DNA of 64,000 nt from Clostridiales bacterium. GTDB taxonomy: Bacteria > Bacillota > Clostridia > Saccharofermentanales > Saccharofermentanaceae. The notes under the pieces were generated by a model that had not been told where the DNA came from, did no database searches, and saw nothing but the letters and a program-made list of their open reading frames with translations. The translations under genes were made by a program, and so were the position numbers. Location of the stretch: contig JAFSPU010000003.1 in the NCBI GenBank assembly GCA_017451265.1, positions 337,399 to 401,398 of the forward strand. Reading direction: 5' to 3'. Shown here in pieces: positions 17,680 to 27,029 of the stretch (its first letter is position 1; each line of letters opens with the position of its first letter).

Positions 17680-18911
17680 GCTGCACTCTCCGCCTTTTCT
17701 TTGATCTTAGGCGAGGTTCCGCTTCTCGAAACGCACAGGATAAGTCCAAACGCAACGAGCAGGAACAGCTGTGCGGTACCGCCGTAACTTACGAACGGCA
17801 GCGTAACACCCGTAGAAGGGATAACCTGCAGCTCAACGGCGAGGTTAAGCACGACCTGTATCACTATGAGTGTCGTGCAGCCCGTGGCGAGCATCCTCGA
17901 GAACACGCTGTTCGCCCTCAGTATTACCTGCACGAACATCGCGAAGATTACCATATAGAAGAAGATCAGCACGGCACCTCCGATGAAGCCCGTCTCCTCC
18001 ACATAGATGGAGAAGATGTAGTCGTTCTGCGCCTCTGATACGTAGTTATATTTAGCACGGGAAGAACCCAGGCCTCTGCCCCACATACCGCCCGAACCGA
18101 GAGCGTTATGGGCATTAGTAACCTGACGGGTTTCATCCTCCGTTACCTCGACCTCCTCGTCACCGCTCGTAGCAGCGAAGATGTTGAGTCTCTGGTAAAC
18201 ATGTGCGAAGTTCTTACGGAAGTTAGGGTTAACGGCGATGTAGATACTCGCGAAAAGCACTCCGACCAGAAGAATGGAGAGGCCTCCGAGGATCCACGCG
18301 CGGATACCCGCACCGGAATTCAGCGTGCACATGAATACGACGACGCCGATGATAAGGAAGCACGAGAAGTGCGGCTCAAAAAGAATGAATACGTCGACAA
18401 GCAGGCATGCCGCCACCGGGATAATGAAGTCGAAGAAAGCGTGGTTCCAGGCCTGAGCCTTGCCGGTCTTGGACTTAAGCCGCCCCTGCGCCCTCAGCCT
18501 GACTATGTATTCCCTGTAGCCCGCGAGCGCTATTATAAGACCGATCTTACATAGCTCCGAGGGCTGGAACTCCCAGGAGCCGATGAGGATCCATCTTTTA
18601 GCACCGTTGATCTCACTACCGAAAAGCTTAACCGCTATGGCAAGTCCCAGACTTAAAAAGTACGCCGTGAAAAAGATTACCGGGTGCTTGAAGAAGTTTA
18701 CCGGCATGAACGATATAACGAGCGCCACCGCGATTCCTACGACAGTCCACAAAATCTGCCTCTTAAGGTAATACGCTGAGTCGTGAACGCTCTTGGCATA
18801 GCCCGCAGGACCTGATACCGAATAAAGAATGACAAGGCCGAACATGACGATGGCGAACATCATCAGGATCAAAGGAATATTGCTCTGTCTTTGTGTCTTG
18901 ATCTTAGTCAT
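17676..18911 (-). CDS. ftsW: SEDS peptidoglycan glycosyltransferase FtsW
   Basis: FtsW (411 residues from the ATG at 18911) polymerises lipid II at the septum with its cognate class B PBP. About ten hydrophobic segments are visible, with SEDS signatures in SWEFQPSELCKIG, the long extracytoplasmic loop near residues 230-280, and STGVTLPFVSYGGT near the C-terminus. The start overlaps murF by 8 bases; a longer in-frame extension inside murF is not family-like. In most clusters mraY and murD sit between murF and ftsW; neither is here. Confidence 0.95.
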   Translation of the reverse strand: MTKIKTQRQSNIPLILMMFAIVMFGLVILYSVSGPAGYAKSVHDSAYYLKRQILWTVVGIAVALVISFMPVNFFKHPVIFFTAYFLSLGLAIAVKLFGSEINGAKRWILIGSWEFQPSELCKIGLIIALAGYREYIVRLRAQGRLKSKTGKAQAWNHAFFDFIIPVAACLLVDVFILFEPHFSCFLIIGVVVFMCTLNSGAGIRAWILGGLSILLVGVLFASIYIAVNPNFRKNFAHVYQRLNIFAATSGDEEVEVTEDETRQVTNAHNALGSGGMWGRGLGSSRAKYNYVSEAQNDYIFSIYVEETGFIGGAVLIFFYMVIFAMFVQVILRANSVFSRMLATGCTTLIVIQVVLNLAVELQVIPSTGVTLPFVSYGGTAQLFLLVAFGLILCVSRSGTSPKIKEKAESAA

Positions 18912-20340
18912 TACCGGTAAATTCCTTGGACAGTGCCTCGAAGCCGAAAGAGTGTGAAGCCTTGAACAGCACAGTGTCACCGGGCTTGATGATCTCATGG
19001 ATCTTTCTGCTTACTTCCTGTGTGTCGGCACATGATATCACATCAGCATTTGATCTGACGTTCTTAAGGCCCTTGATGAATGCATCGCGGTCGTCACCTG
19101 TCACGATGATCTTATCGAACTTATACTTGCCGCATTCTTCTCCGGTGAGCCTGTGAAGCTTAGCGGAGTCGTCACCGAGCTCGAGCATACCGCCGAGCAC
19201 CGCGATCTTACGGCTGCCGGGATTTGTCGTATCCAGGTTCTTAAATGCCGCCGCCATTGACTCGGGAGAAGCGTTATATGCATCGTTGATTACAGTGTAA
19301 TCCTTGCCGTGGTATGTCTTGCCTCTGCCGTCCATCGGAGCGTACTCAGAAAGAGCCTGCTTGGTCTTCTCGAAATCTGCATCCAGAATACCTGCGCACG
19401 AGAGTGCAACACATGCATTTCTGACATTATGCTCGCCTCCAAGTGCTATATGCATTCCCTTTATTGCATGATTATAACCGCCGAGCGTGACATCAACATC
19501 GAACTCCATTCCATCATGCTCGCTGACATTATAAGCGCGAACACTTGCGGGACAGTTCATAACGCTTTCCTTAAACTTATCTCCTACCGAGACTGCCACG
19601 AGACCGTTGTTAAGAGGAATGATGTTTCTTACATAATCGAAGAGAAAATCGTCATCGCCGTTTACGATGAGGATTCCGTTTTCTGTGAGGCCGTCGATGA
19701 TCTCGCACTTGGCTGCTCTGATTTCCTCACGCGAGCCGAGGATTCCGATATGTGAATAGCCGACATTCGTGATAACAGCGATGTCGGGATGAGCGATATT
19801 CGTAAGGTAAGAGATCTGTCCTCTGCCTCTCATCCCCATCTCCACGATCAGGACCTTGGTGTCCTCGGGAGCCGAGAGAATGGTCTGAGGAAGACCGATA
19901 TCGTTATTAAGATTCATCTTGGTGGACCACACCTTGAAAGAAGGCGTGAGCGCTGCCGTGATCATGTCGCGCGTGGTGGTCTTGCCGACGGAACCCGTGA
20001 CCGCGATCACCTTGGCATTTATCTTGAATCTGTAGTGTTCTGCTAAAGCACCGAGTGCAATGAGAGTGTCCTTAACGACGATGCCTATACCGCCTTCGGG
20101 CACCTTGGATGCGCTGCTGACGATGACCGCACACGCGCCCTTGGAGATGGCCTGCTGCACATAGTCGTGGCCGTCGAATCTCTCGCCCTTGAGAGCAATA
20201 TAGAGATTGCCTTCCTCGATAGTGCGCGTATCAGTAGACACGCCGGACACGAAGAGTGTCCCGCCTACCGCGCCTTTGCGGTTTATAACGGTGCCGTTTA
20301 CAGCGGCGACCGCTTCATCGAAAGAGAACATCCGTCTCAT
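18904..20340 (-). CDS. murF: UDP-N-acetylmuramoyl-tripeptide--D-alanyl-D-alanine ligase
   Basis: MurF (478 residues) adds D-Ala-D-Ala to UDP-MurNAc-tripeptide. The ATP loop is VTGSVGKTTTRDM, the substrate domain carries TRTIEEGNLYIALKGERFDGHDY, and the ligase region has NDAYNASPESMAAA, a MurF hallmark. The ATG overlaps the murE stop (ATGA), with AGAGG upstream. Length is normal. Confidence 0.96.
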   Translation of the reverse strand: MRRMFSFDEAVAAVNGTVINRKGAVGGTLFVSGVSTDTRTIEEGNLYIALKGERFDGHDYVQQAISKGACAVIVSSASKVPEGGIGIVVKDTLIALGALAEHYRFKINAKVIAVTGSVGKTTTRDMITAALTPSFKVWSTKMNLNNDIGLPQTILSAPEDTKVLIVEMGMRGRGQISYLTNIAHPDIAVITNVGYSHIGILGSREEIRAAKCEIIDGLTENGILIVNGDDDFLFDYVRNIIPLNNGLVAVSVGDKFKESVMNCPASVRAYNVSEHDGMEFDVDVTLGGYNHAIKGMHIALGGEHNVRNACVALSCAGILDADFEKTKQALSEYAPMDGRGKTYHGKDYTVINDAYNASPESMAAAFKNLDTTNPGSRKIAVLGGMLELGDDSAKLHRLTGEECGKYKFDKIIVTGDDRDAFIKGLKNVRSNADVISCADTQEVSRKIHEIIKPGDTVLFKASHSFGFEALSKEFTGND

Positions 20341-21836
20341 TTTCTTTCCTCTCGTATGCGGGAAGCAGCCTCAGCGGCAACCTCCGCATCATCAAAATGT
20401 ATTGTGCGATCCTTGAAGATCTGATAATCCTCATGGCCCTTGCCCGCAATGAGAACGATGTCTCCGGGCTTCGCAATGCTTATGGCTTTATGTATAGCTT
20501 CCGCTCTGTCGATGACAGTCTCGAACTTGCCAGGCGTCTTCTCTATCGCGGATACGATGTGACCCACGATCACCTCGGGGTCCTCCGTCCTCGGGTTATC
20601 CGAAGTAACGATGGTGTAGTCGGACTTGTTACCCGAAACCTCACCCATCTCGAACCTTCTGGTGTGCGATCTGTCGCCGCCGCAGCCGAATACGGTTATA
20701 ACTCTTCCTGATGCAGCCTTCTTAAGCGTGTCCAGAACATTCTCAAGGCTCGCTGCATTATGCGCGTAATCCACGAGAATGGTTATGCCGAGTTCGTTCT
20801 TAACCGGCTGCAGTCTTCCCGGAACCTCGATCCCGGCAAGGCTCTTCTCCACTGCCTTGGCATCAGCGCCTGACAGGAAAGCCGCCGTAAGTGCGCACAG
20901 AGCATTATACACATTAAATTCGCCGGGTATAGCCACAAATAATCTTCCGTTATACCAGGGACTTAATAAACTGAAGTAAGTTCCGGCGCGTCCGTCCTTC
21001 ATTCCGTTCTCCAGATCGTACGCCTGAACATCGCATGTATCGGAGAGGCCGTAAGTGATTATCTGGCAGCCGCACTGCTGAGCCTTCACGTAGAACTCGC
21101 CGCTCACGGGCGTATCCATGTTAATGACTGCAGTCTTAGTCTGCTCCCACAGCTTGAGCTTGCAGTTAAGGTAATCCTGCATGTCGGGGTGCTCATTGCC
21201 GCCGATGTGGTCTTCATAAAAATTAGTGTAGCAGCCGACGTCGTAAACGATGCCGTAAACACGGTCGAGCTTCAGACCCTGGCTGCTGACTTCCATAACA
21301 CAGGCGTCAGAGCCGCACTCCGCCATCCTGGCAAGCATCTCGTAGTTATCGCGCGCCTCGGGAGTCGTGTGCGCAGAGGGGATCTTCTCGTCGCCGATGA
21401 TGTCGCAGACGGTTCCTATAAGGCCGCTTTTCTTGCCCGCGGTCTCAAGTATGTCTCTTACCATAAACGCGATCGTAGTCTTGCCCTTGGTACCCGTGAT
21501 GCCGATCATGTTAAGCTTCTTCTCCGGGTGTCCGAAAAACTCCCGGCTTAAAAGCGCACACTGCAGTCTCGTGTCCTTAGCCTTAAGAACGCAGGCACCG
21601 GTGCCCTCCGCCATCGCCTTGAGCTCCTCGTCAGTATAAGGGCAGTCGTTCTCGTCAGCCACGATCACGGAAGCCCCCTTCTCAAGCGCAGACTTAATAT
21701 AAGAGTGGCCGTCTGAAGTGAAGCCCTTCACAGCAACGAAAAGGCTGCCCTCGGTAACCTTCCTGGAATCGAACTCGACCGAAGTTACCTTCACACGGCT
21801 GTTTCCCGTTATTACTCTGAAACCGTCTAAATTCAT
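20337..21836 (-). CDS. murE: UDP-N-acetylmuramoyl-L-alanyl-D-glutamate--2,6-diaminopimelate ligase
   Basis: MurE (499 residues) adds the third stem amino acid. The ATP loop is GITGTKGKTTIAFM. The C-terminal specificity motif reads DNPR (in VTSDNPRTEDPE), the form associated with meso-diaminopimelate, not lysine, so the organism probably has a DAP-type wall. It begins one base after the PBP gene ends and overlaps murF by 4 bases. Confidence 0.96.
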   Translation of the reverse strand: MNLDGFRVITGNSRVKVTSVEFDSRKVTEGSLFVAVKGFTSDGHSYIKSALEKGASVIVADENDCPYTDEELKAMAEGTGACVLKAKDTRLQCALLSREFFGHPEKKLNMIGITGTKGKTTIAFMVRDILETAGKKSGLIGTVCDIIGDEKIPSAHTTPEARDNYEMLARMAECGSDACVMEVSSQGLKLDRVYGIVYDVGCYTNFYEDHIGGNEHPDMQDYLNCKLKLWEQTKTAVINMDTPVSGEFYVKAQQCGCQIITYGLSDTCDVQAYDLENGMKDGRAGTYFSLLSPWYNGRLFVAIPGEFNVYNALCALTAAFLSGADAKAVEKSLAGIEVPGRLQPVKNELGITILVDYAHNAASLENVLDTLKKAASGRVITVFGCGGDRSHTRRFEMGEVSGNKSDYTIVTSDNPRTEDPEVIVGHIVSAIEKTPGKFETVIDRAEAIHKAISIAKPGDIVLIAGKGHEDYQIFKDRTIHFDDAEVAAEAASRIREERK

Positions 21837-21837
21837 G

Positions 21838-24249
21838 TCAGCCTACCATTCCTTCCTCGGACTCGCCGTCAGTGCCGTCTTCAGACACCACGCCGTCCTC
21901 ACTCTCGATCTCGCCCTGGGGCTCGTCGCCGTCGATAACTATCGCGGTGTTCTCCAGCGTAACCGTAACGATAGAGCCCGAGAAGACTATGCTTCCCGCA
22001 AGATCGCTCTGGCCCGTGCAAATACCCATTACATCACCTTCGATGTGGCAGTTAAGGTTGGCATCACGAAGCGCTTCCATGCACTCGATCGCTGTCTTAC
22101 CGGACAGATTAGGCACTGTGCTCGAGAGCATCTGCACATTCTCACCCTCAGGATAGAGCATTACTATTCCGCTGCTGTAAAGCTGTGCGTCTGTGGAAGG
22201 ATATGTGTAGCCGACTATCGTCTCTGCCGTCATGTTGGCGGAACCGTAAACACATGAGATACCGTTATAACCGATCCTGGACGCAGCTTCCGTGGCAGAA
22301 AGACCTACTACAGGCTGAACCCAGTACCTTGTGGTGAGCTGCTCGTAGTCCTCTTCAGTGAGGATTCTCGGCACGCCCATGTAACGCAGCGTACCTTCAA
22401 CGATACGTGCCGCCGTGGCAGCAGCCGCTGAGGAACCTACCGAGTTCTCGGCAGGCTTATTAAGAACTACGAGGACCGCGATCTGCGGATCGTAGGAAGG
22501 TGCAAAACAGGAGAATGACAGAACGTGTGCGCCTGCAAGCTCACCGTTCTCAATGGTGGATGTAGACGTCTTACCTGCAACGTAGTATCCCGGAACCTGA
22601 CCTGCAGAACCCGTACCTTCGTCTACTACGTCGATCATGAGCTGTCTTACTCTCTCGCAAGTACTCTCGGAGAAGATCGTTCTAATGACCTCAGGCTCGA
22701 TCTCATCGACCGTGTTGCCGTTCTCATCAGTAATATAGTGAACAACGTGAGGCACCATGAGGTTACCTCCGTTAACGATGGCGCAGTAAGAGTTAAGAAG
22801 CTGAATAGGTGTAACCGTAGCTGACTCACCAAAAGACAAGCAGCTCATATCGATTACGGTAGGATCCGTGTGGAAGATACCCGTACCTTCAGCAGGAAGA
22901 TCGATACCGGTCGTCTCGTAGAAACCGAACATGTGCACGTATCTGTAGTATCTGCTTACGCCGATCCTCTGGGCAAGCTGAACGAAGATAGGGTTACATG
23001 AATTCTCGAAGCCCTGTCTCAAGGACTCCATACCGTGATTACCGCCGTTCTGCTTCTGCATCCAGCAGGAGATCGTATCTATGTCGGACACCTGGATAGG
23101 CGCGTCGGAGAACTCCTCGTTCTCGTTCGTAAGATTCTCCTCGAAAGCAATGCATGTCGTAAGAGCCTTGAACGTGGAACCCGGCTCGTATGTATCGGAT
23201 ATGCAGCGGTTACGCCAGACATTACCCATCAGGTACTCTACCTGGGCATCGTCATCCATCGAGTTCCAGACGATGGCGTCCATTCCGTAAGGGATTCCGT
23301 AAGGCTCATTCAGATCGTAGTCAGGAAGAGAGACCATGGCGAGGATGGCGCCCGTGTAAGGGTTCATGACAATGGCGCAGATTCCGTCCCTCGGCGCATA
23401 CTGGATGTAAGCGCTTCTGCAGATCTCCTCAGCAATTCTTTGGATATTAATATCTATATTAAGAACAAGGTTGTTGCCGTTTACCGCGGGCTGCGTGATG
23501 GCATCGGAGTAAGGCAGAACGCCTTCCGTACCCTGGTCAACCTCAGAATACCTGTAGCCGTCAGTACCGGAGAGGACGGAGTTGTAATAAGCCTCCAGGC
23601 CGTAAACACCGTTAAGGCTGACGCCGTCATTGCTGGCGTAGCCAATTACCTGCGCTGCAAGGCTGCCGTAGTTGTAGTATCTTTGCGGCACCGCAAGGAA
23701 CGAGATGCCTGACAGCGAGTGCTGCTGGCAATATGTCTTTGCGGGCTCCGCAAGCTCCGCCTCGAGGTTACGGATAAGATCCATACCGGCAACGTCGTTT
23801 CTGGGGTCAGACGTGTCTTCCGGGTCAAAGGGGAGCACCTCGTCGATGTCGGCCGCGGGCATCTGGAACAGCTCAGCCATATCGTTTATGAGCTGATCGC
23901 GGCTTAAGGTGCCGTTCATGATCTCGCTGCTCGACATAAGGATCTTGGGCGAGATAACTACAGTATAGTTATAAGTATTGGAAGCGACCGGCATCATGTT
24001 GGCGTCGTAGATAACTCCGCGGTCCGCCTCGTAGGACATCATCCTCCACTGCTGGTTGGACGCAGCCCTGGCATAGGTGTCGTAGTCGATTACGGTGGTC
24101 TTGTAAAGGTCTCCTATAAGGTAGAGAGAGAAAGCTCCGATAAGCGCAAAAATAGCAAGAGTGAGTCCTAAGGACACTCTCTCGTTCTGGCTCTTCTCGG
24201 GATGTTCCGAATTATGTGTTTCTTCTCTTAAATTCCTGTCTTCACTCAT
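21838..24249 (-). CDS. ftsI: class B penicillin-binding protein with PASTA domains (FtsI/SpoVD type)
   Basis: The septal transpeptidase, 803 residues from the ATG at 24249; this overlaps ftsL by 8 bases and is preferred over a TTG three codons earlier. There is one N-terminal helix (about 27-48), a PBP dimerisation domain, then the transpeptidase domain with S358-T-F-K361 and S417-C-N419. The third motif reads K560-T-S562 where nearly all family members have K-T/S-G. Two PASTA-like repeats follow (about 645-705 and 712-770) and then an acidic tail. Such tails bind muropeptide or beta-lactam in related proteins. Confidence 0.93.
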   Translation of the reverse strand: MSEDRNLREETHNSEHPEKSQNERVSLGLTLAIFALIGAFSLYLIGDLYKTTVIDYDTYARAASNQQWRMMSYEADRGVIYDANMMPVASNTYNYTVVISPKILMSSSEIMNGTLSRDQLINDMAELFQMPAADIDEVLPFDPEDTSDPRNDVAGMDLIRNLEAELAEPAKTYCQQHSLSGISFLAVPQRYYNYGSLAAQVIGYASNDGVSLNGVYGLEAYYNSVLSGTDGYRYSEVDQGTEGVLPYSDAITQPAVNGNNLVLNIDINIQRIAEEICRSAYIQYAPRDGICAIVMNPYTGAILAMVSLPDYDLNEPYGIPYGMDAIVWNSMDDDAQVEYLMGNVWRNRCISDTYEPGSTFKALTTCIAFEENLTNENEEFSDAPIQVSDIDTISCWMQKQNGGNHGMESLRQGFENSCNPIFVQLAQRIGVSRYYRYVHMFGFYETTGIDLPAEGTGIFHTDPTVIDMSCLSFGESATVTPIQLLNSYCAIVNGGNLMVPHVVHYITDENGNTVDEIEPEVIRTIFSESTCERVRQLMIDVVDEGTGSAGQVPGYYVAGKTSTSTIENGELAGAHVLSFSCFAPSYDPQIAVLVVLNKPAENSVGSSAAAATAARIVEGTLRYMGVPRILTEEDYEQLTTRYWVQPVVGLSATEAASRIGYNGISCVYGSANMTAETIVGYTYPSTDAQLYSSGIVMLYPEGENVQMLSSTVPNLSGKTAIECMEALRDANLNCHIEGDVMGICTGQSDLAGSIVFSGSIVTVTLENTAIVIDGDEPQGEIESEDGVVSEDGTDGESEEGMVG

Positions 24250-24793
24250 CCGATGCAACTTCTTGGAGGTAGTAGTTTGTCAGAGCTTCCACAGCGCTGT
24301 CATACGCCTCCTCGCTGATTCCAAACTCTTCGTCATATGATACCATAGTTACGAGTTTGTCATCTTCGGGCATCGGGATGATTACGACCTGATTCGTATT
24401 AGGATCCTGCATACCCAGAGCGAGTGCCTGCGCTCTGATGCTGTCCATATCTGTAATACCGTTTACGTCCTCTTCGGAGTCAAGGATATTTCTCTTCAAC
24501 ACCGCTATATCATCCTTGAGATCCGAATTATCCTTTGCAAGTTCCGCCAGGCCTACCTGGGGGTTGATAAGCAACATAAAGAACACACCGACAAACATGA
24601 TAAGTCCGACCGCAATAACAGATTCGAAGATCCTGCTTCTTGTTGCCTTACGGATCATCTTCGCTTCTTTCTTCTTGAGTTCTTCTTTTCTGTCCTCTGC
24701 TTCCTTGGGAGAGAGCGCGGGATACTCATATACCTGCCTTGAGATAGGCACGTATACTTCAGTGTAGAACTCGTCTGTTTTTACTGAAGACAT
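24242..24793 (-). CDS. ftsL: FtsL-like septum protein
   Basis: A 183-residue bitopic protein. After about 60 charged cytoplasmic residues, a single membrane helix (about 55-79, ESVIAVGLIMFVGVFFMLLI) is followed by a short coiled coil, ELAKDNSDLKDDIAVLKRNI, and then a globular tail ending LQEVASDE. Sequence identity is low, as usual for FtsL; position between rsmH and the PBP is the main support. It overlaps rsmH by one base and the PBP gene by 8. Confidence 0.8.
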   Translation of the reverse strand: MSSVKTDEFYTEVYVPISRQVYEYPALSPKEAEDRKEELKKKEAKMIRKATRSRIFESVIAVGLIMFVGVFFMLLINPQVGLAELAKDNSDLKDDIAVLKRNILDSEEDVNGITDMDSIRAQALALGMQDPNTNQVVIIPMPEDDKLVTMVSYDEEFGISEEAYDSAVEALTNYYLQEVASDE

Positions 24794-25770
24794 CAGTTTG
24801 TCCTCCCGTCTGTTCTTTCGAAGATCCTAAGCTTTGCGCTGTGGGATCTGTTATTCATTTTTAATTCCTCATCACATGCCGTGATCGGCTTTCTTGTGAT
24901 GACTCTGCCGAGGCTCTTCTTACCGCATACGCAGGGAAGATTCTTCGGACATGTGCAAGGGTCCTGGAGAGTACGGAACTCTTCCTTTACGATCCTGTCC
25001 TCCAGAGAATGGAAGCTGATAACTGCCATTCTTCCTCCCTCGGACAGTCTCTTAGGACCTTCCTGCAGTAAAGTTCTGACGGAATCGAGCTCGTGATTAA
25101 CCTCGATCCTGATAGCCTGGAAGCATCTTCTTGCGGGGTGCTGATCCTCGTATCTTGCCTTGCCCGGCATATACGAAGCGATTGCTTTAGCAAGCTCCAC
25201 CGTGGAAGTGAAAGGCTTCTCCTGCCTATCCCTTACAATCCCTGAAGCTATCCTTCCGGCGTATCTTTCTTCCCCGTAGAGTCTGAAGATCTCCTCTAAT
25301 CTTCTGGCGTCATATGTGTTTACCACTTCATACGCCGAGACCTTCTGTGTCTCATCCATTCTCATATCCAGAGGACCGTCTACCGCATAAGAGAAACCTC
25401 TCTGAGCCGTATCGATCTGGTGAGAAGAGACTCCCAGGTCTGCTAAGATTCCGTCAACCTTGTCAATGTTCATATCATCGAGGACTGTCGTAATCTCCGA
25501 GAAATCGGATTTTACGATCTTCCACGTCTTTCCTTCTTCAGCCTTGGCCTTTGCCTTAGCTTCGCAGACTTCAATCGCCTCGTCATCCTTATCGAGCGAG
25601 ATCAGAAGACCCTTCTCGTTAAGTCTGTCGGCGATACCGCCGCTGTGGCCCCCGCCGCCCGCCGTGCAATCTACATAGATTCCGTCAGGCTTAATATTAA
25701 GAGCCTCCATGCACTCATTAAAAAGGACCGGTATATGGGTAAATGTCTCTACCTTACTATCCCGATCCAT
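24793..25770 (-). CDS. rsmH: 16S rRNA (cytosine(1402)-N4)-methyltransferase
   Basis: RsmH/MraW (325 residues) N4-methylates C1402 in the 16S rRNA decoding centre. It contains HIPVLFNECMEALN, the SAM loop VDCTAGGGGHSGGIADRL, ILADLGVSSHQID, QAIRIEVNHEL and ISFHSLEDRIVK, all standard for the family. It overlaps mraZ and ftsL by one base each. Confidence 0.97.
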   Translation of the reverse strand: MDRDSKVETFTHIPVLFNECMEALNIKPDGIYVDCTAGGGGHSGGIADRLNEKGLLISLDKDDEAIEVCEAKAKAKAEEGKTWKIVKSDFSEITTVLDDMNIDKVDGILADLGVSSHQIDTAQRGFSYAVDGPLDMRMDETQKVSAYEVVNTYDARRLEEIFRLYGEERYAGRIASGIVRDRQEKPFTSTVELAKAIASYMPGKARYEDQHPARRCFQAIRIEVNHELDSVRTLLQEGPKRLSEGGRMAVISFHSLEDRIVKEEFRTLQDPCTCPKNLPCVCGKKSLGRVITRKPITACDEELKMNNRSHSAKLRIFERTDGRTN

Positions 25771-26201
25771 TAGAGGCCTTCTACGAAATACGTGGTCTCA
25801 AGACCTTCAATAGAAGAGATATCGTGATCCTCTTCGTCGTAGTGTGCCTTAGTGCATATATCGAGTTTGCCGTCGACATCGAAGACGCAGATCTCGTCTC
25901 CCGGCTTAGCTCCGATCCTCTCCCACAACTCATCGCTAACCTTAATTCTGCCCTGGGAATCCACAGTGCACTCCAAAGCCTCACCGATAATCTCTCTTTT
26001 GAGCTTTCTTACCTTGGCATCCATGGAGTTGAGTTTTCCGAGCTGATCGGCGATCTTGCGGAAGTTAACGGCAGGATAAACACTCAAATAGCCTGTATCA
26101 AGGCTATTGGTAACTACCAACTCCTCGCCCAGGCCCTCTTTGTGCTTTGTCGGGATGAAGAATCTTCCCTTAGCATCAATCTTCTTAGTGTCTCTTGCCA
26201 T
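25770..26201 (-). CDS. mraZ: transcriptional regulator MraZ
   Basis: MraZ (143 residues) is an AbrB-like ring-forming DNA-binding protein that controls its own cell-wall/division operon. The two half-domains each carry the D-x-x-G-R element: DAKGRFFIP and DSQGRIKVS. It is the first gene of the operon, with AAAAGGA before the ATG. Two 16-bp direct repeats at 26246-26261 and 26277-26292 upstream look like its binding boxes. Confidence 0.96.
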   Translation of the reverse strand: MARDTKKIDAKGRFFIPTKHKEGLGEELVVTNSLDTGYLSVYPAVNFRKIADQLGKLNSMDAKVRKLKREIIGEALECTVDSQGRIKVSDELWERIGAKPGDEICVFDVDGKLDICTKAHYDEEDHDISSIEGLETTYFVEGL

Positions 26202-26245
26202 CGTCCTTTTTAACTCTGTTATATTGTTACAACTTGGTGGTTTAC

Positions 26246-26292
26246 TGACACTTTACTCCACATTGCTGAAATTTTGTGCCACTTTTCTCCAC
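26246..26292 (-). promoter_or_regulatory. candidate MraZ operator: two direct repeats
   Basis: On the minus strand GTGGAGAAAAGTGGCA (26277-26292) and GTGGAGTAAAGTGTCA (26246-26261) match at 14 of 16 positions and are offset by 31 bp, three helical turns. Known MraZ sites are short G-rich direct repeats upstream of mraZ, several of them with AAAGTG cores. A possible -10 (TATAAC, 26218-26223) lies between the repeats and the mraZ ATG. Confidence 0.65.
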
Positions 26293-26651
26293 GCATTTGT
26301 ATTTTATATGTAACGATTTTGTTATGCAAGGGCTTTTATCGTTTTTTCTTGATTTTTTGTTCTTTTTTCTTGAGGGGGCTGATCGGCCGGGCCGGCCATC
26401 CGGGCACTTTTGTATACTTTTTGGCAGTTTTTGAGAAAACGTATAAGTTTCCAGGCCTATTTGTATACTTTTTTCTTGTTTTGGGAATTGAGTATAAGAA
26501 TCAGCGCTTCTACCCCCTGTTTTCCCCTGTTAACCATCCAAATCAGCTCCTGATCGCTCAGAATCATCTACTTTTTTGGGATTTTTAGGAAAACGTATAA
26601 TCGCGATTGCACTTAATTCGTAAAATCAGAAAAAAGTGCAATAATACATAT
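26293..26651. repeat. T-rich intergenic region with degenerate 51-bp repeat
   Basis: Between the mraZ boxes and the DUF1294 gene no coding sequence is supported. A 14-base block TTTGTATACTTTTT occurs at 26409-26422 and 26460-26473, and GTATAAG at 26441-26447 and 26492-26498; both pairs are offset by exactly 51 bases. A third GTATAA (26595-26600, after a similar T-rich run) is 103 bases further, close to two more periods. A short GC-rich stem-loop sits at 26380-26399 (GGCCG paired with CGGCC). No clear rho-independent terminator was seen. Confidence 0.55.
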
Positions 26652-26933
26652 ATGGAATTTCTTATAAGAGTATTAATTATCTATTATTTATTAATAACAA
26701 TAGTCACCTTCGCAGCTTATGGTATTGATAAGCGCAAGGCGATTAAGAATCAGTGGCGCATTCCCGAGAGAGTACTGATTTCATTGGCTTTCGCGGGTGG
26801 TTTCTTAGGCGCGATCTTCGGAATGATCATGTTCAGACATAAGACAAAAAAGCTGAAATTCCGCCTTCTGGTACCAATATCAGCCATATTACATGTAATT
26901 CTCATAATTTTTCTTGTGATAACTCTTCATTAA
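26652..26933 (+). CDS. DUF1294 family small membrane protein
   Basis: This 93-residue protein has three hydrophobic segments and the DUF1294 core YGIDKRKAIKNQWRIPERVL, then AFAGGFLGAIFGM and FRHKTKK. The ATG at 26652 is chosen because the core fits and because an extension to 26607 is not family-like. No ribosome site precedes it; a possible extended -10 (TGCAATAAT, ending at 26645) lies 6 bases before the ATG, so the mRNA may be leaderless. Function of the family is unknown. Confidence 0.85.
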   Translation: MEFLIRVLIIYYLLITIVTFAAYGIDKRKAIKNQWRIPERVLISLAFAGGFLGAIFGMIMFRHKTKKLKFRLLVPISAILHVILIIFLVITLH

Positions 26934-26949
26934 TTGTTGAACCTGTTGC

Positions 26950-26978
26950 TTGTTGTCTGATCGCAAGAAATCTACAAT
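26950..26978 (+). promoter_or_regulatory. sigma-A promoter for the acidic lipoprotein gene
   Basis: TTGTTG (26950-26955) and TACAAT (26973-26978) are 17 bases apart, 51 bases before the ATG at 27030. Confidence 0.6.
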
Positions 26979-27029
26979 ACGCAAGGTATTTTTGTGTAGG
27001 ACAAAAAGACAATTTGGAGGAATAAAGAA

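Noticed and set aside
26380-26399. GC-rich hairpin as a terminator
   Set aside because: The stem is real but no immediate T run follows on either strand.
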